Origin: Janthinobacterium lividum
Lineage (GTDB): Bacteria > Pseudomonadota > Gammaproteobacteria > Steroidobacterales > Steroidobacteraceae
Reading direction: 5' to 3'
DNA: 6,162 bases
NCBI GenBank assembly: GCA_943327025.2
Contig: CALPVO020000145.1
Location: forward strand, 1-6,162
The translations under genes and the position numbers were made by a program. Of this stretch, positions 1-6,162 are shown one piece after another (within the stretch, counting starts at the first letter, position 1; every line of letters begins with the position of its first letter). Below the pieces are notes generated by a model. It had not been told where the DNA came from, did no database searches, and saw nothing but the letters and a program-made list of their open reading frames with translations.

Positions 1-645
1 CTCGTCTACGCGTCCACCAGTAGCGTCTATGGCGCCAACACCGCCATGCCGTTCAGCGTCCACCAGAATGTGGACCACCCGCTCAGCTTCTACGCCGCCA
101 CCAAGAAGGCGACGGAGCTGATGGCGCACACCTATTCGCACCTCTACGGCTTGCCCACCACGGGCCTGCGCTTTTTCACGGTGTATGGCCCTTGGGGCCG
201 CCCGGACATGGCGCTGTTCCTGTTCACCAAGAACATCCTCGAAGGCAAGCCCATCGACGTGTTCAACCACGGCCAGCACAAGCGCGATTTCACCTTCGTG
301 GCGGATATCGTGGAAGGCGTGGTGCGCGCCTCGGACCGCCCCCCGACGGCCGATGCCACCTGGAACAGCGACACGCCGGACCCGGCCAGCAGCAACGCGC
401 CGTACCGGCTCTACAACATCGGCAACAACCAGCCGGTGGAACTCATGCGCTATATCGAGGTGCTGGAAGCCTGCCTCGGCCGGAAGGCCGAAAAGAACTT
501 CCTGCCATTGCAGGTGGGCGATGTGCCTGCTACTTGGGCGAACATCGAGGCGCTCCAGCAGGACGTGGGTTATACCCCCGCCACTCCGGTGGAAGAGGGC
601 ATTGCCCAATTTGTGAACTGGTACAAAGAATATTACGCGAAGTAA
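1..645 (+). CDS. UDP-glucuronate 4-epimerase (NAD-dependent SDR epimerase), 5' end missing
   Basis: This is the C-terminal 214 residues of an extended short-chain dehydrogenase/reductase that interconverts UDP-glucuronate and UDP-galacturonate in the cytoplasm, supplying an acidic sugar donor for EPS or LPS. The frame is already open at base 1, so the gene starts upstream. The usual length is about 330-340 residues, so roughly 120 are missing, including the GxxGxxG NAD-binding motif. Visible marks, numbered within the fragment: the Ser/Thr-rich catalytic stretch YASTSSVYG (3-11), the YxxxK dyad in YAATKK (Y31, K35), and the family-typical [19 protein letters not shown] (41-59), [11 protein letters not shown] (61-71), KRDFTF and YNIGNN. 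The block MPFSV...VDHP and the end GDVPAT...GYTPATP..EGI..FV.WY match the UDP-GlcA 4-epimerase (CapI/LpsL) group rather than GalE or dTDP-glucose dehydratase. It ends 41 bases before the VanZ-like gene, so the two may share a transcript. Confidence 0.93.
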   Translation, partial: LVYASTSSVYGANTAMPFSVHQNVDHPLSFYAATKKATELMAHTYSHLYGLPTTGLRFFTVYGPWGRPDMALFLFTKNILEGKPIDVFNHGQHKRDFTFVADIVEGVVRASDRPPTADATWNSDTPDPASSNAPYRLYNIGNNQPVELMRYIEVLEACLGRKAEKNFLPLQVGDVPATWANIEALQQDVGYTPATPVEEGIAQFVNWYKEYYAK

Positions 646-652
646 GGTTCTA

Positions 653-675
653 CTGAGGGTTCGAAAAACCCACAG
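653..675 (+). repeat. Small stem-loop just upstream of the VanZ-like gene
   Basis: CTG-A-GGGTT (653-661) can pair with AACCC-A-CAG (667-675) around a 5-base loop, with one A-A mismatch. No T-run follows, so it is not a convincing terminator. Its 3' foot touches the ribosome binding site of the next gene, so a weak effect on translation is conceivable. It could equally be chance. Confidence 0.25.
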
Positions 676-680
676 AGGGA
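674..680 (+). promoter_or_regulatory. Ribosome binding site for the VanZ-like gene
   Basis: The purine-rich AGAGGGA lies 6 bases before the GTG at 687. It is the best Shine-Dalgarno match near this start and supports choosing GTG 687. Confidence 0.6.
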
Positions 681-686
681 ACTGTC

Positions 687-1874
687 GTGTCCGCTATCGC
701 CTCCGACGTTCATGCGTCTACCACTGCCGAATCTTCTCAGCCACCCAACACTTCTAGCGCGCTCACGGTGCTTGGGGTCAGTGCGCTGGTCATTGCCTAC
801 CTTTGCCTTTTCCCGTTCGTTCTGACGGGGTCATTGGCAGCTGCCAGTATTGGCGGCATTAGCTTTGCAGACTTCACCCCCGGCGACATCGTCGCCAACG
901 TGGTGCTGTTCCTGCCGTGGGGCGCCGCTGTCGGCTGGGCTGCCCGCGGACGGTTTTCGGTCCTGCTCGCGGTCATCCTCGCGGCCGCTGGAGCGGCAGT
1001 ACTTTCCATCGGTTTTGAAGCCGTCCAGCAGGTCATCGCCGGTCGTGTTTCTTCAGGAATGGACGTCATCGCCAACCTGACGGGCGCCATCGCTGGCGTG
1101 CCGCTTGCGCGTTACATCGCGCAGCCGCGCTGGAACGCCCGTACTACGGCGCGCTTCGGCGGCTATGTGGTGGTGTTGTGGTTGGTGGCGCGGCTCATCC
1201 CGTTTGCGCCTTCGGTGCACCTCCACGACTGGGCGGTGAACCTGCGTGACATGCTGGCTGCCGATGCCCCTTCCTGGCGCCGGGTGTTGTTCTATACCGC
1301 GGGCTACGCTGCGGTGTTCTCGGCCATCCGCCGCATGGGCTTCATGCGTATTCATCCGCTGTCGGTTTACGCGGCTCTGGGCTTGTTCATCGTTGGCGCA
1401 CAGCTCACCATTGAAACCGTGCAGTCCGATCTCGGTGAATGGGTCGGTCTGGCGCTGGCGTGGTGCGGGTTCTACGTGTGGCAGAACAACGAAGACCTGC
1501 ACCAGCGCGCGCTGCGCGTGCTGGTCACCGCGGCGTTCCTGGTCGATGCATTGCGTCCCTTCGATTTCGCTGCCAGCAACCCGTTCAATGTCGTGCCGTT
1601 CCACGCACTGCTCGACACCTTCAACCCGGTGACGAACATGCGCGCCGTGGCCGAGTATGGCTTCTGGACTGCCGCGCTCATCATGGTGTGGTACAGCCGT
1701 CGTGTGCAGCCTTGGCAGGCTGCTGCTGGCGTCACGGTTTTGGTGTTGTGCACTGAAGTGGCCCAAACCACGCTTACCGGGCGCACGCCGGACACCCTGC
1801 CGGTGTTCATGGCCGTGGTGGCAGGCTTCTGGCTGCAGGCGACTGTGAAGCGTCAGGCGGCCGAAGAGGCCTGA
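687..1874 (+). CDS. VanZ-family multi-pass membrane protein with three VanZ-like segments
   Basis: This is a 395-residue integral inner-membrane protein starting at GTG 687, which has a good ribosome binding site. Residues 1-25 are Ser/Thr/Ala-rich and polar; the rest is a series of hydrophobic helices. Segment 1 (about 35-140) is a clear VanZ-like domain: D67-IVAN-VVLFLPWG, then E111-AVQ-QVIAGR, then D126-VIAN-LTGAIAG. The pattern recurs in degenerate form. An (L)xPF motif at 41-44, 170-173 and 289-292 is followed about 70 residues later by an Exx(Q) motif at E111-AVQ, E243-TVQ and E357-VAQ. GR follows at the same offset in segments 1 and 3 (119-120, 365-366) but not in the middle segment. 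VanZ proteins are named after a teicoplanin-resistance factor, but most members have no known function and many lie in EPS or exosortase loci. Nothing here suggests antibiotic resistance. The gene follows the epimerase by 41 bases, so it is probably co-transcribed with it. The family call is firm; the role is unknown. Confidence 0.85.
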   Translation: MSAIASDVHASTTAESSQPPNTSSALTVLGVSALVIAYLCLFPFVLTGSLAAASIGGISFADFTPGDIVANVVLFLPWGAAVGWAARGRFSVLLAVILAAAGAAVLSIGFEAVQQVIAGRVSSGMDVIANLTGAIAGVPLARYIAQPRWNARTTARFGGYVVVLWLVARLIPFAPSVHLHDWAVNLRDMLAADAPSWRRVLFYTAGYAAVFSAIRRMGFMRIHPLSVYAALGLFIVGAQLTIETVQSDLGEWVGLALAWCGFYVWQNNEDLHQRALRVLVTAAFLVDALRPFDFAASNPFNVVPFHALLDTFNPVTNMRAVAEYGFWTAALIMVWYSRRVQPWQAAAGVTVLVLCTEVAQTTLTGRTPDTLPVFMAVVAGFWLQATVKRQAAEEA

Positions 1875-1877
1875 CGG

Positions 1878-1918
1878 GTAGTCCGGGAGGAATCTTGCTC
1901 CCGACTCTTCCGGACTAC
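1878..1918 (+). terminator. Inverted repeat after the VanZ-like gene, possible terminator
   Basis: GTAGTCCGG (1878-1886) and CCGGACTAC (1910-1918) are perfect 9-base reverse complements around a 23-base loop. A second pairing, GGGAG (1885-1889) with CTCCC (1898-1902), can stack inside a shortened 7-bp outer stem. The stem starts 4 bases after the VanZ-like stop codon, a typical terminator position. What follows is TTCCCC rather than a T-run, so classical intrinsic termination would be weak. It could instead be an RNA 3'-end stabiliser or a protein-binding site over the pgi promoter. Confidence 0.4.
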
Positions 1919-1930
1919 TTCCCCTACAAT
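1901..1930 (+). promoter_or_regulatory. Candidate sigma70-type promoter for pgi
   Basis: TACAAT at 1925-1930 matches the TATAAT consensus at five of six positions and is conspicuous in this GC-rich sequence. Upstream, CCGACT (1901-1906) is a poor -35 (the GAC core only) at 18-base spacing. A start point 7-8 bases past the -10 falls at 1937-1938, on or beside the pgi ATG. The -35 region lies in the loop and 3' arm of the inverted repeat. The call is inferred from sequence only. Confidence 0.5.
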
Positions 1931-1937
1931 AGCGGGC

Positions 1938-3581
1938 ATGAACTTGCCCGCTACGCTCCCCGCGGAACTGGCCCAGCGCCTGTCCGCACATGCCGCACGC
2001 CTTGGTGCCGCGGCCCCTGCTGAACTTTTCGCCGACGCCGCTGGCCGCTATGCGAGCCTAGCGGTGGAAGGCGAGGGGCTCCTGCTCGATTTCACCCGCC
2101 AGCGTTTGGATGCCGCGGCGCTGCAAGCGCTGCTGGAGTGGGCGGCTGCCTGTGGCTTGCCGCAGCAGGTGCAAGACCTTTTCGCCGGCGTTAACGTGAA
2201 CCACACCGAAGACCGCGCGGCGTTGCACGTCGCGTTGCGTGCTGGCAGTTCGCTGCCCACCACGATTCCCGCCGACAAGTTGGCGCTGGTGGCTGCAGAG
2301 CGCGCGAAGCTGCGGGCGTTCGTGGCGGAGGTGCGCACGGGCCGTAGGCGCGGGCATACGGGGCAGCCGTTTACCGATGTGCTGAATATTGGCATCGGTG
2401 GCTCAGACCTCGGCCCGGTCATGGCCTACGAAGCTTTGGGCCAAGTGCGTGAACAGTTGGAGGACCGTACGGGCCGCCGCTTGCGCACGCACTTCGCGTC
2501 GAACATCGACGGCACGCGCCTGGCCGGCCTGCTACGCGAACTGGACCCCACCACCACGCTGGTCATTATCTGCTCCAAGACCTTTACCACCCTGGAAACG
2601 CTCACCAATGCCCGTCTCGCGCGCGACTGGCTGGCCGCGGAGCTGGGCGATGCGGCTGTGCCCAAGCACTTCGCCGCCGTGTCCACGAATGCCAAGGCCA
2701 TGGACGCCTTTGGCGTGGGCGCCGATGCGCGCTTCGACATGTGGGACTGGGTCGGTGGTCGCTATAGTCTGTGGTCTGCCATTGGTTTGGCGGTGGAGCT
2801 GGCCGTGGATACGCCTGCTTGGGAGCAGTTTCTGGCCGGCGGCCAGGCCATGGATGAACACTTCCGTACCGCGCCGCTGGCGCAGAACCTGCCCGTGCTG
2901 CTCGGGTTGGTGGGGGCGTGGAACCGCAACTTCCTCGACATAGGCGCGTTGGGCGTGCTGCCCTATGAAGACCGTCTGCATCGCTTTGCCGCTTATTTGC
3001 AGCAACTGGAGATGGAGAGCAACGGCAAGAGCGTGCGCCGCAATGGTATGCCGGTCACTTGGGGTACTTGTCCTGTGGTGTGGGGCGAGCCAGGTAACAA
3101 CGCGCAGCATTCGTTCTTCCAGTTGCTGCACCAAGGCAATGCCCCTTCGGCGCTGGATGTGCTGGTACCGGCGCGTTCCAGTGCCGGGCTGCAGCGCAGC
3201 GCGGACTACGCGGTCGGCAACGCCATGGCGCAGGTGGAAGCGTTCGCTCGCGGTCACACGCAGGCTGAAGCGGCTGCTGAACTGCAGGCCCGTGGCCGCA
3301 GCGCCGCTGATGTGGCCGCTTTGGCGCCCCACAAGGTGCACGCTGGTGGGCGGCCCACGACAGTGCTGGCATTCCAGCAGCTGGACGCACCGACGCTCGG
3401 GAAGCTGGTGGCGCTCTATGAACACAAGGTTTATGTCCAGTCGGTCCTTTGGGACTTGAACCCCTTCGACCAGTGGGGCGTGGAGCTGGGCAAGAAGATG
3501 GCCGAAGGCTTGGCGCCTGCGGTGGGCGGCGAGGCGCCGGCGCACCTGCCCGTGCTGGGGTGGCTGAACGCCCGGCGGTAG
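1938..3581 (+). CDS. pgi: Glucose-6-phosphate isomerase
   Basis: This is a complete 547-residue cytoplasmic enzyme that interconverts glucose-6-phosphate and fructose-6-phosphate, close to the length of E. coli Pgi (549). It aligns end to end by eye. Phosphate and sugar-binding loops: IGIGGSDLGP (151-160) and SKTFTT (213-218). PGI signature 1: WDWVGGRYSLWSAIG (269-283). Catalytic base E360 in MESNGK, ring-opening H391 in NNAQHSFFQ, signature 2 FDQWGVELGK (510-519) with K519. All key residues are present, so it should be active. The ATG at 1938 is chosen because the conserved N-terminal region starts by about residue 28 and there is no other nearby in-frame ATG. No Shine-Dalgarno precedes it, while a -10-like TACAAT ends 7 bases upstream, which suggests a leaderless mRNA. 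Its place between EPS genes fits a role in feeding glucose-6-P towards UDP-glucose and UDP-glucuronate, besides glycolysis and gluconeogenesis. Confidence 0.98.
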   Translation: MNLPATLPAELAQRLSAHAARLGAAAPAELFADAAGRYASLAVEGEGLLLDFTRQRLDAAALQALLEWAAACGLPQQVQDLFAGVNVNHTEDRAALHVALRAGSSLPTTIPADKLALVAAERAKLRAFVAEVRTGRRRGHTGQPFTDVLNIGIGGSDLGPVMAYEALGQVREQLEDRTGRRLRTHFASNIDGTRLAGLLRELDPTTTLVIICSKTFTTLETLTNARLARDWLAAELGDAAVPKHFAAVSTNAKAMDAFGVGADARFDMWDWVGGRYSLWSAIGLAVELAVDTPAWEQFLAGGQAMDEHFRTAPLAQNLPVLLGLVGAWNRNFLDIGALGVLPYEDRLHRFAAYLQQLEMESNGKSVRRNGMPVTWGTCPVVWGEPGNNAQHSFFQLLHQGNAPSALDVLVPARSSAGLQRSADYAVGNAMAQVEAFARGHTQAEAAAELQARGRSAADVAALAPHKVHAGGRPTTVLAFQQLDAPTLGKLVALYEHKVYVQSVLWDLNPFDQWGVELGKKMAEGLAPAVGGEAPAHLPVLGWLNARR

Positions 3582-3607
3582 TCAGCGCTATCCCATAGAT
3601 GAGAACC

Positions 3608-3628
3608 CCCTCACGGTAGTGGTGAGGG
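3608..3628 (+). repeat. Stem-loop between pgi and the sugar transferase gene
   Basis: CCCTCAC (3608-3614) and GTGAGGG (3622-3628) form a perfect 7-bp stem with a 7-base loop, 26 bases after the pgi stop. No T-run follows on either strand, so I call it a stem-loop and not a terminator. It includes the GTG codons at 3619 and 3622 that would be alternative upstream starts of the next gene, which argues against their use. The rest of the 97-base gap (3582-3678) shows no convincing promoter. Confidence 0.4.
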
Positions 3629-3678
3629 CGCTACGTTATGGTACATGCCGTCCCCCAAGCCCCCTGGGTCGGTCTATC

Positions 3679-5055
3679 GTGAATTTCCTGCGCCATCACT
3701 TCAATCTCCCGCTTGCGCTGCTCGTCATCATCGAGCTGGCAGCGTTCGCCATCGCGCCCATCCTCGGCGCTCGCCTGCTGTGGGGCGGTGGTTGGTATGA
3801 AGAACTGGTGGTCGGTTGGCCCTTGCTGCCGTATGCGCTGCTGAACTCCATCGCCATCGGCGCCACGGGCCTCTACCATCGCCGCCAGCGCAATCGCTTC
3901 ATTGGGGTACTCGCCCGCGTTGGGGTCGCCATCATGGCGGGCTCGGCGGTGGTCGGCCTCGTTTCCTACTTGTTGCCCGACGCCGCAGTTCCCCGCAGCG
4001 TGCTGGTTGCTGCCGGGCTCGTGTCGGGCGTCCTCATCAGCTTTGCGCGGTTCGTGTTCGAACACGTGGTCGACGAAGAGCGCTTCAAGAGCTCGGTGTT
4101 GGTGCTGGGGGCGGGAAACCGTGCCATGAGTTTGGCCCGGCTGCGGCGCCGTTCGGACCAACGTGGTTACCGCGTCCACGGTTACATCGCCATGACTGGC
4201 GACGCCGTGGCGGTGTCGGCCGACGAATTGCTACCGACCCCCGCGAACTTGTTGGCGTATTGCCGGCAACACGACATTGACGAAGTGGTGGTTGGCATGG
4301 ACGACCGCCGTAGCTCGTTCCCTGTGGGAGAGCTGCTGGATTGCCGTCTCGCCGGCATCGGCGTTATCGAGCTCATCGATTTCCTGGAACGCGAAACGGG
4401 CCGCGTGCGGCTGGACGTGGTGAATCCCAGTTGGATGATCTTCTCTGGAGGCTTCGCCCACCATCCCGTGCAGCTGGCAGTCAAGCGCGTGCTGGATATT
4501 GCCGCCAGCTTGTTGTTGTTGGCCGTCGCCTGGCCCATCCTGCTGTTGGCCATGTTGGCTATCAAGCTGGAAGATGGCTTGCTGGCACCGGTGTTCTATC
4601 GGCAAATCCGTGTTGGGTTGAACGGCAAGCCCTTCGCGGTATTGAAGCTGCGCTCCATGCGCACTGACGCCGAAAAGGCTGGTGCCCAGTGGGCCGTGAA
4701 AAGCGACCCCCGCATCACTCGAGTGGGCAATTTCTGCCGCATAACCCGTATCGACGAACTGCCGCAAATCATCAACGTGTTACGGGGCGATATGGCGTTC
4801 GTGGGCCCCCGCCCGGAACGTCCGCCGTTCGTGGACCGCTTGTCGGAGATGATTCCCTACTATCGCGAGCGCCACTGCATGAAGCCGGGCATTACCGGTT
4901 GGGCGCAGCTGTGCTACCCCTATGGCGCTTCCGACCACGACTCTGCGCAGAAGCTGGAGTACGACCTCTACTACGTGAAGAACCATAGCCTCATCTTCGA
5001 CTTGATGATTCTCATGCAGACGGTGGAAGTGGTGCTGTGGGGCCGGGGACGCTAG
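3679..5055 (+). CDS. Exosortase-associated undecaprenyl-phosphate sugar phosphotransferase (EpsB_2 / TIGR03013-like)
   Basis: This initiating membrane enzyme transfers a sugar-1-phosphate from a UDP-sugar to undecaprenyl phosphate, the first step of EPS repeat-unit assembly. From GTG 3679 it has 458 residues. Residues 1-130 hold about four membrane helices (roughly 9-30, 45-65, 78-98, 105-128). A Rossmann-like CoA-binding-type domain follows (VLVLGAGNRAM 140-150, DEVVVG 201-206). Next comes the family-typical VNPSWMIFSGGF (248-259), a linker and then the catalytic bacterial sugar transferase domain: KRVLDI (269), a membrane segment (275-297), YRQIRVGLNGKPF, LKLRSM, RITRIDELPQ with the D359-E360 catalytic pair, FVGPRPERP and KPGITGWAQ (402-410). 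The layout resembles WcaJ/PssY-like enzymes; the PSWMIFSGGF block and the adjacent PrsK point to the PEP-CTERM-system subgroup. The frame stays open back to GTG 3619 (478 residues), but the extra 20 residues are Pro/Arg-rich and the family usually starts just before the first helix. A weak GGGTCGG lies 6 bases before 3679. The sugar transferred cannot be read from sequence. Confidence 0.9.
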   Translation: MNFLRHHFNLPLALLVIIELAAFAIAPILGARLLWGGGWYEELVVGWPLLPYALLNSIAIGATGLYHRRQRNRFIGVLARVGVAIMAGSAVVGLVSYLLPDAAVPRSVLVAAGLVSGVLISFARFVFEHVVDEERFKSSVLVLGAGNRAMSLARLRRRSDQRGYRVHGYIAMTGDAVAVSADELLPTPANLLAYCRQHDIDEVVVGMDDRRSSFPVGELLDCRLAGIGVIELIDFLERETGRVRLDVVNPSWMIFSGGFAHHPVQLAVKRVLDIAASLLLLAVAWPILLLAMLAIKLEDGLLAPVFYRQIRVGLNGKPFAVLKLRSMRTDAEKAGAQWAVKSDPRITRVGNFCRITRIDELPQIINVLRGDMAFVGPRPERPPFVDRLSEMIPYYRERHCMKPGITGWAQLCYPYGASDHDSAQKLEYDLYYVKNHSLIFDLMILMQTVEVVLWGRGR

Positions 5056-5059
5056 CGCT

Positions 5060-6162
5060 ATGTTCGTCCACGATCTCGCCTCCGTCATCTCCTTCCTCTG
5101 TGCCGCGGTATTGCTACTGCTGACGCTGGGCTTAACGGTTCGGGCAAAGTTCTCTACTGACTTGGGCTCAGCTTTAGTGCCGGCCTTGTTCTTGAATGCC
5201 GTCTGGGCTTGCGTCCTCGCCTGGGATTCCCGCAGCGGCTGGTTGGGGCCCCCGGGCCACTACTTTCTGGAAATGGCCCGCTATGGGGGTTGGCTCCTGC
5301 TCATGTGGGTAGCCCTGCCTCGCAACAGCGAAGACCCCTGGTTGCAAGCCTTGCCGCGTCTGATGGTCGCAGTATTCACCGTGCTGGTGGTTGCTGGTGC
5401 TGCAGCATCTGCGGCTCTTGATATTGGCTTGTTGAAGCACTGGCCAAGCGCACTCTATGCCATGGGTGGACTCATCTGTGCCGTGCTGGTCGTCATAGCC
5501 GCGGAGCAAGCAGGTCGAAACCGTTCGCCAGCGGCCTACTGGTCCATCAAGCATCTGCTAACGGCAGTAGCCCTAATGGCCTGCTACGACATTGTCATGT
5601 TCAGTGCCACCTACATCTTCGGTGATGTGCCAGTGCCGCTCTGGCAGGGCCGTGGGTTCGTGAATGCCATCGTTGCCATACTCCTCGCCTACGGCATCAA
5701 TCGGTTGCGGAAATCGGCAGTCGAAAAGCGCATCGGCGCAGGTGGAACGTTCTTTACCACCATCATGTTGTTGGTGGGTTGCTACCTCTTTGTCGTTGCC
5801 ATCATGGGCGCGTACGTGCGTTCTTTCGGCGGCACCTGGGGTGGAGCGCTCGAGGTGGCTGTGCTGTGCGGCAGCGTTGCGGTGCTGGTGGTCATTGCTT
5901 TGTCCGCCGAAGCCCGTGCCGTCATTCGCGTCTTCGTCCAAAAGTACTTCGTGGCGCAGAAATACGATTACCGTGAGGAATGGCTGCGGTTCGTGCGCAA
6001 TATCGACGGCGACGGGCCGGCACTGGACCGGAACGACCTTGGCGTTCGCGTGCTGCGGGCCATGGCCAATATCACCGGCAGCCCGGATGGTGGCCTCTGG
6101 ATCCATAACGAAAACGATGAATTTGTACCCGTGGCTGGGCGCTTATGCGGCGCCAATGCCCC
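5060..6162 (+). CDS. prsK: PrsK-type sensor histidine kinase of the exosortase/PEP-CTERM system, 3' end missing
   Basis: The frame is open from ATG 5060 to the window end (367 whole codons), giving the N-terminal half of a membrane-bound sensor kinase. Residues 1-285 form about eight or nine hydrophobic helices (for example 8-25, 38-55, 100-120, 130-148, 165-187, 198-213, 232-252, 263-282). They are followed by the hallmark VFVQKYFVAQKYDYREEWLRF (291-311), which I recognise from the PEP-CTERM-system kinases PrsK (TIGR02916). From about 325 the sequence looks like the start of a GAF domain (LGVRVLRAMANITGSPDGGLWI). The phospho-accepting histidine domain and the ATPase domain must lie beyond 6162. 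PrsK is expected to phosphorylate the sigma54-type regulator PrsR. The ATG is only 4 bases after the sugar transferase stop, with GGGGA (5045-5049) as a ribosome binding site inside the upstream gene, so the pair is almost certainly co-transcribed. The signal sensed is unknown. Confidence 0.88.
   Translation, partial: MFVHDLASVISFLCAAVLLLLTLGLTVRAKFSTDLGSALVPALFLNAVWACVLAWDSRSGWLGPPGHYFLEMARYGGWLLLMWVALPRNSEDPWLQALPRLMVAVFTVLVVAGAAASAALDIGLLKHWPSALYAMGGLICAVLVVIAAEQAGRNRSPAAYWSIKHLLTAVALMACYDIVMFSATYIFGDVPVPLWQGRGFVNAIVAILLAYGINRLRKSAVEKRIGAGGTFFTTIMLLVGCYLFVVAIMGAYVRSFGGTWGGALEVAVLCGSVAVLVVIALSAEARAVIRVFVQKYFVAQKYDYREEWLRFVRNIDGDGPALDRNDLGVRVLRAMANITGSPDGGLWIHNENDEFVPVAGRLCGANA

Noticed and set aside
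185..656. Alternative + strand frames of 143 and 154 codons over the epimerase
   Set aside because: Frame-shifted readings of the conserved epimerase; Arg/Pro/Ser-rich products without motifs.
687..1874. Glycopeptide (teicoplanin) resistance gene
   Set aside because: VanZ similarity gives only the family name. None of the vanHAX or vanRS genes is present, and the neighbours are polysaccharide genes.
1053..1991. 312-codon open frame on the minus strand opposite the VanZ-like gene and the start of pgi
   Set aside because: Low-complexity His/Arg/Glu-rich product with no family resemblance; it runs across the intergenic hairpin and promoter, so it is a composition artefact.
2532..3545. 337-codon open frame on the minus strand opposite pgi
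   Set aside because: It is fully antisense to a conserved enzyme. The product is rich in Arg, His and Gln with no recognisable domain, as expected from the complement of high-GC codons.
3582..3678. Possible sigma54 (-24/-12) or sigma70 promoter before the sugar transferase
   Set aside because: I looked for TGGC-N8-TGC and for a -35/-10 pair. TATGGT (3637-3642) is a weak -10 with no -35 partner, and no GG/GC pair at sigma54 spacing stands out.
3584..5061. The word AGCGCTAT occurs after the pgi stop (3584-3591) and again just before prsK (5054-5061)
   Set aside because: Only 8 bases, partly palindromic, and the second copy overlaps stop and start codons. Chance is a sufficient explanation.
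5573..6106. 177-codon open frame on the minus strand opposite prsK
   Set aside because: The + strand frame encodes the recognisable PrsK membrane region and its YDYREEW motif; the antisense product (rich in His, Asp, Gln) looks random.

Overview
The window is GC-rich and densely coding. All five recognisable genes lie on the + strand. It looks like the edge of an exopolysaccharide (EPS) locus of the proteobacterial exosortase / PEP-CTERM (XrtA-EpsH) type. The base composition and the pairing of an EpsB_2-type sugar transferase with a PrsK-type sensor kinase fit a Gram-negative proteobacterium. A gammaproteobacterium of the Xanthomonadales/Lysobacterales sort is my guess, but the window has no rRNA or other taxonomic marker.

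Layout: (1) 1-645 is the C-terminal two thirds of a UDP-glucuronate 4-epimerase, cut by the window start. (2) 687-1874 is a multi-pass VanZ-family membrane protein, apparently built from three related segments. (3) 1878-1930 is a short intergenic region with a 9-bp perfect inverted repeat and a -10-like TACAAT. (4) 1938-3581 is a complete glucose-6-phosphate isomerase (pgi), whose ATG sits where transcription from that -10 would begin, so it may be read from a leaderless mRNA. (5) 3679-5055 is a polyprenyl-phosphate sugar phosphotransferase of the exosortase-associated EpsB_2 type. (6) 5060 to the end is the N-terminal membrane half of the PrsK histidine kinase, cut by the window end. No intergenic stretch exceeds 100 bases. 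I saw no RNA genes, insertion sequences, CRISPR arrays or origins.

How the genes fit together (inference from family knowledge): Pgi interconverts fructose-6-P and glucose-6-P, the entry to UDP-glucose and UDP-glucuronate. The epimerase turns UDP-glucuronate into UDP-galacturonate. The EpsB_2 enzyme starts the polymer by placing the first sugar-1-phosphate on undecaprenyl phosphate. PrsK, with a response regulator PrsR expected just beyond the window, is the two-component system that goes with exosortase loci. The VanZ-like protein has no assigned role. The exosortase itself and PEP-CTERM substrates are not in this window.
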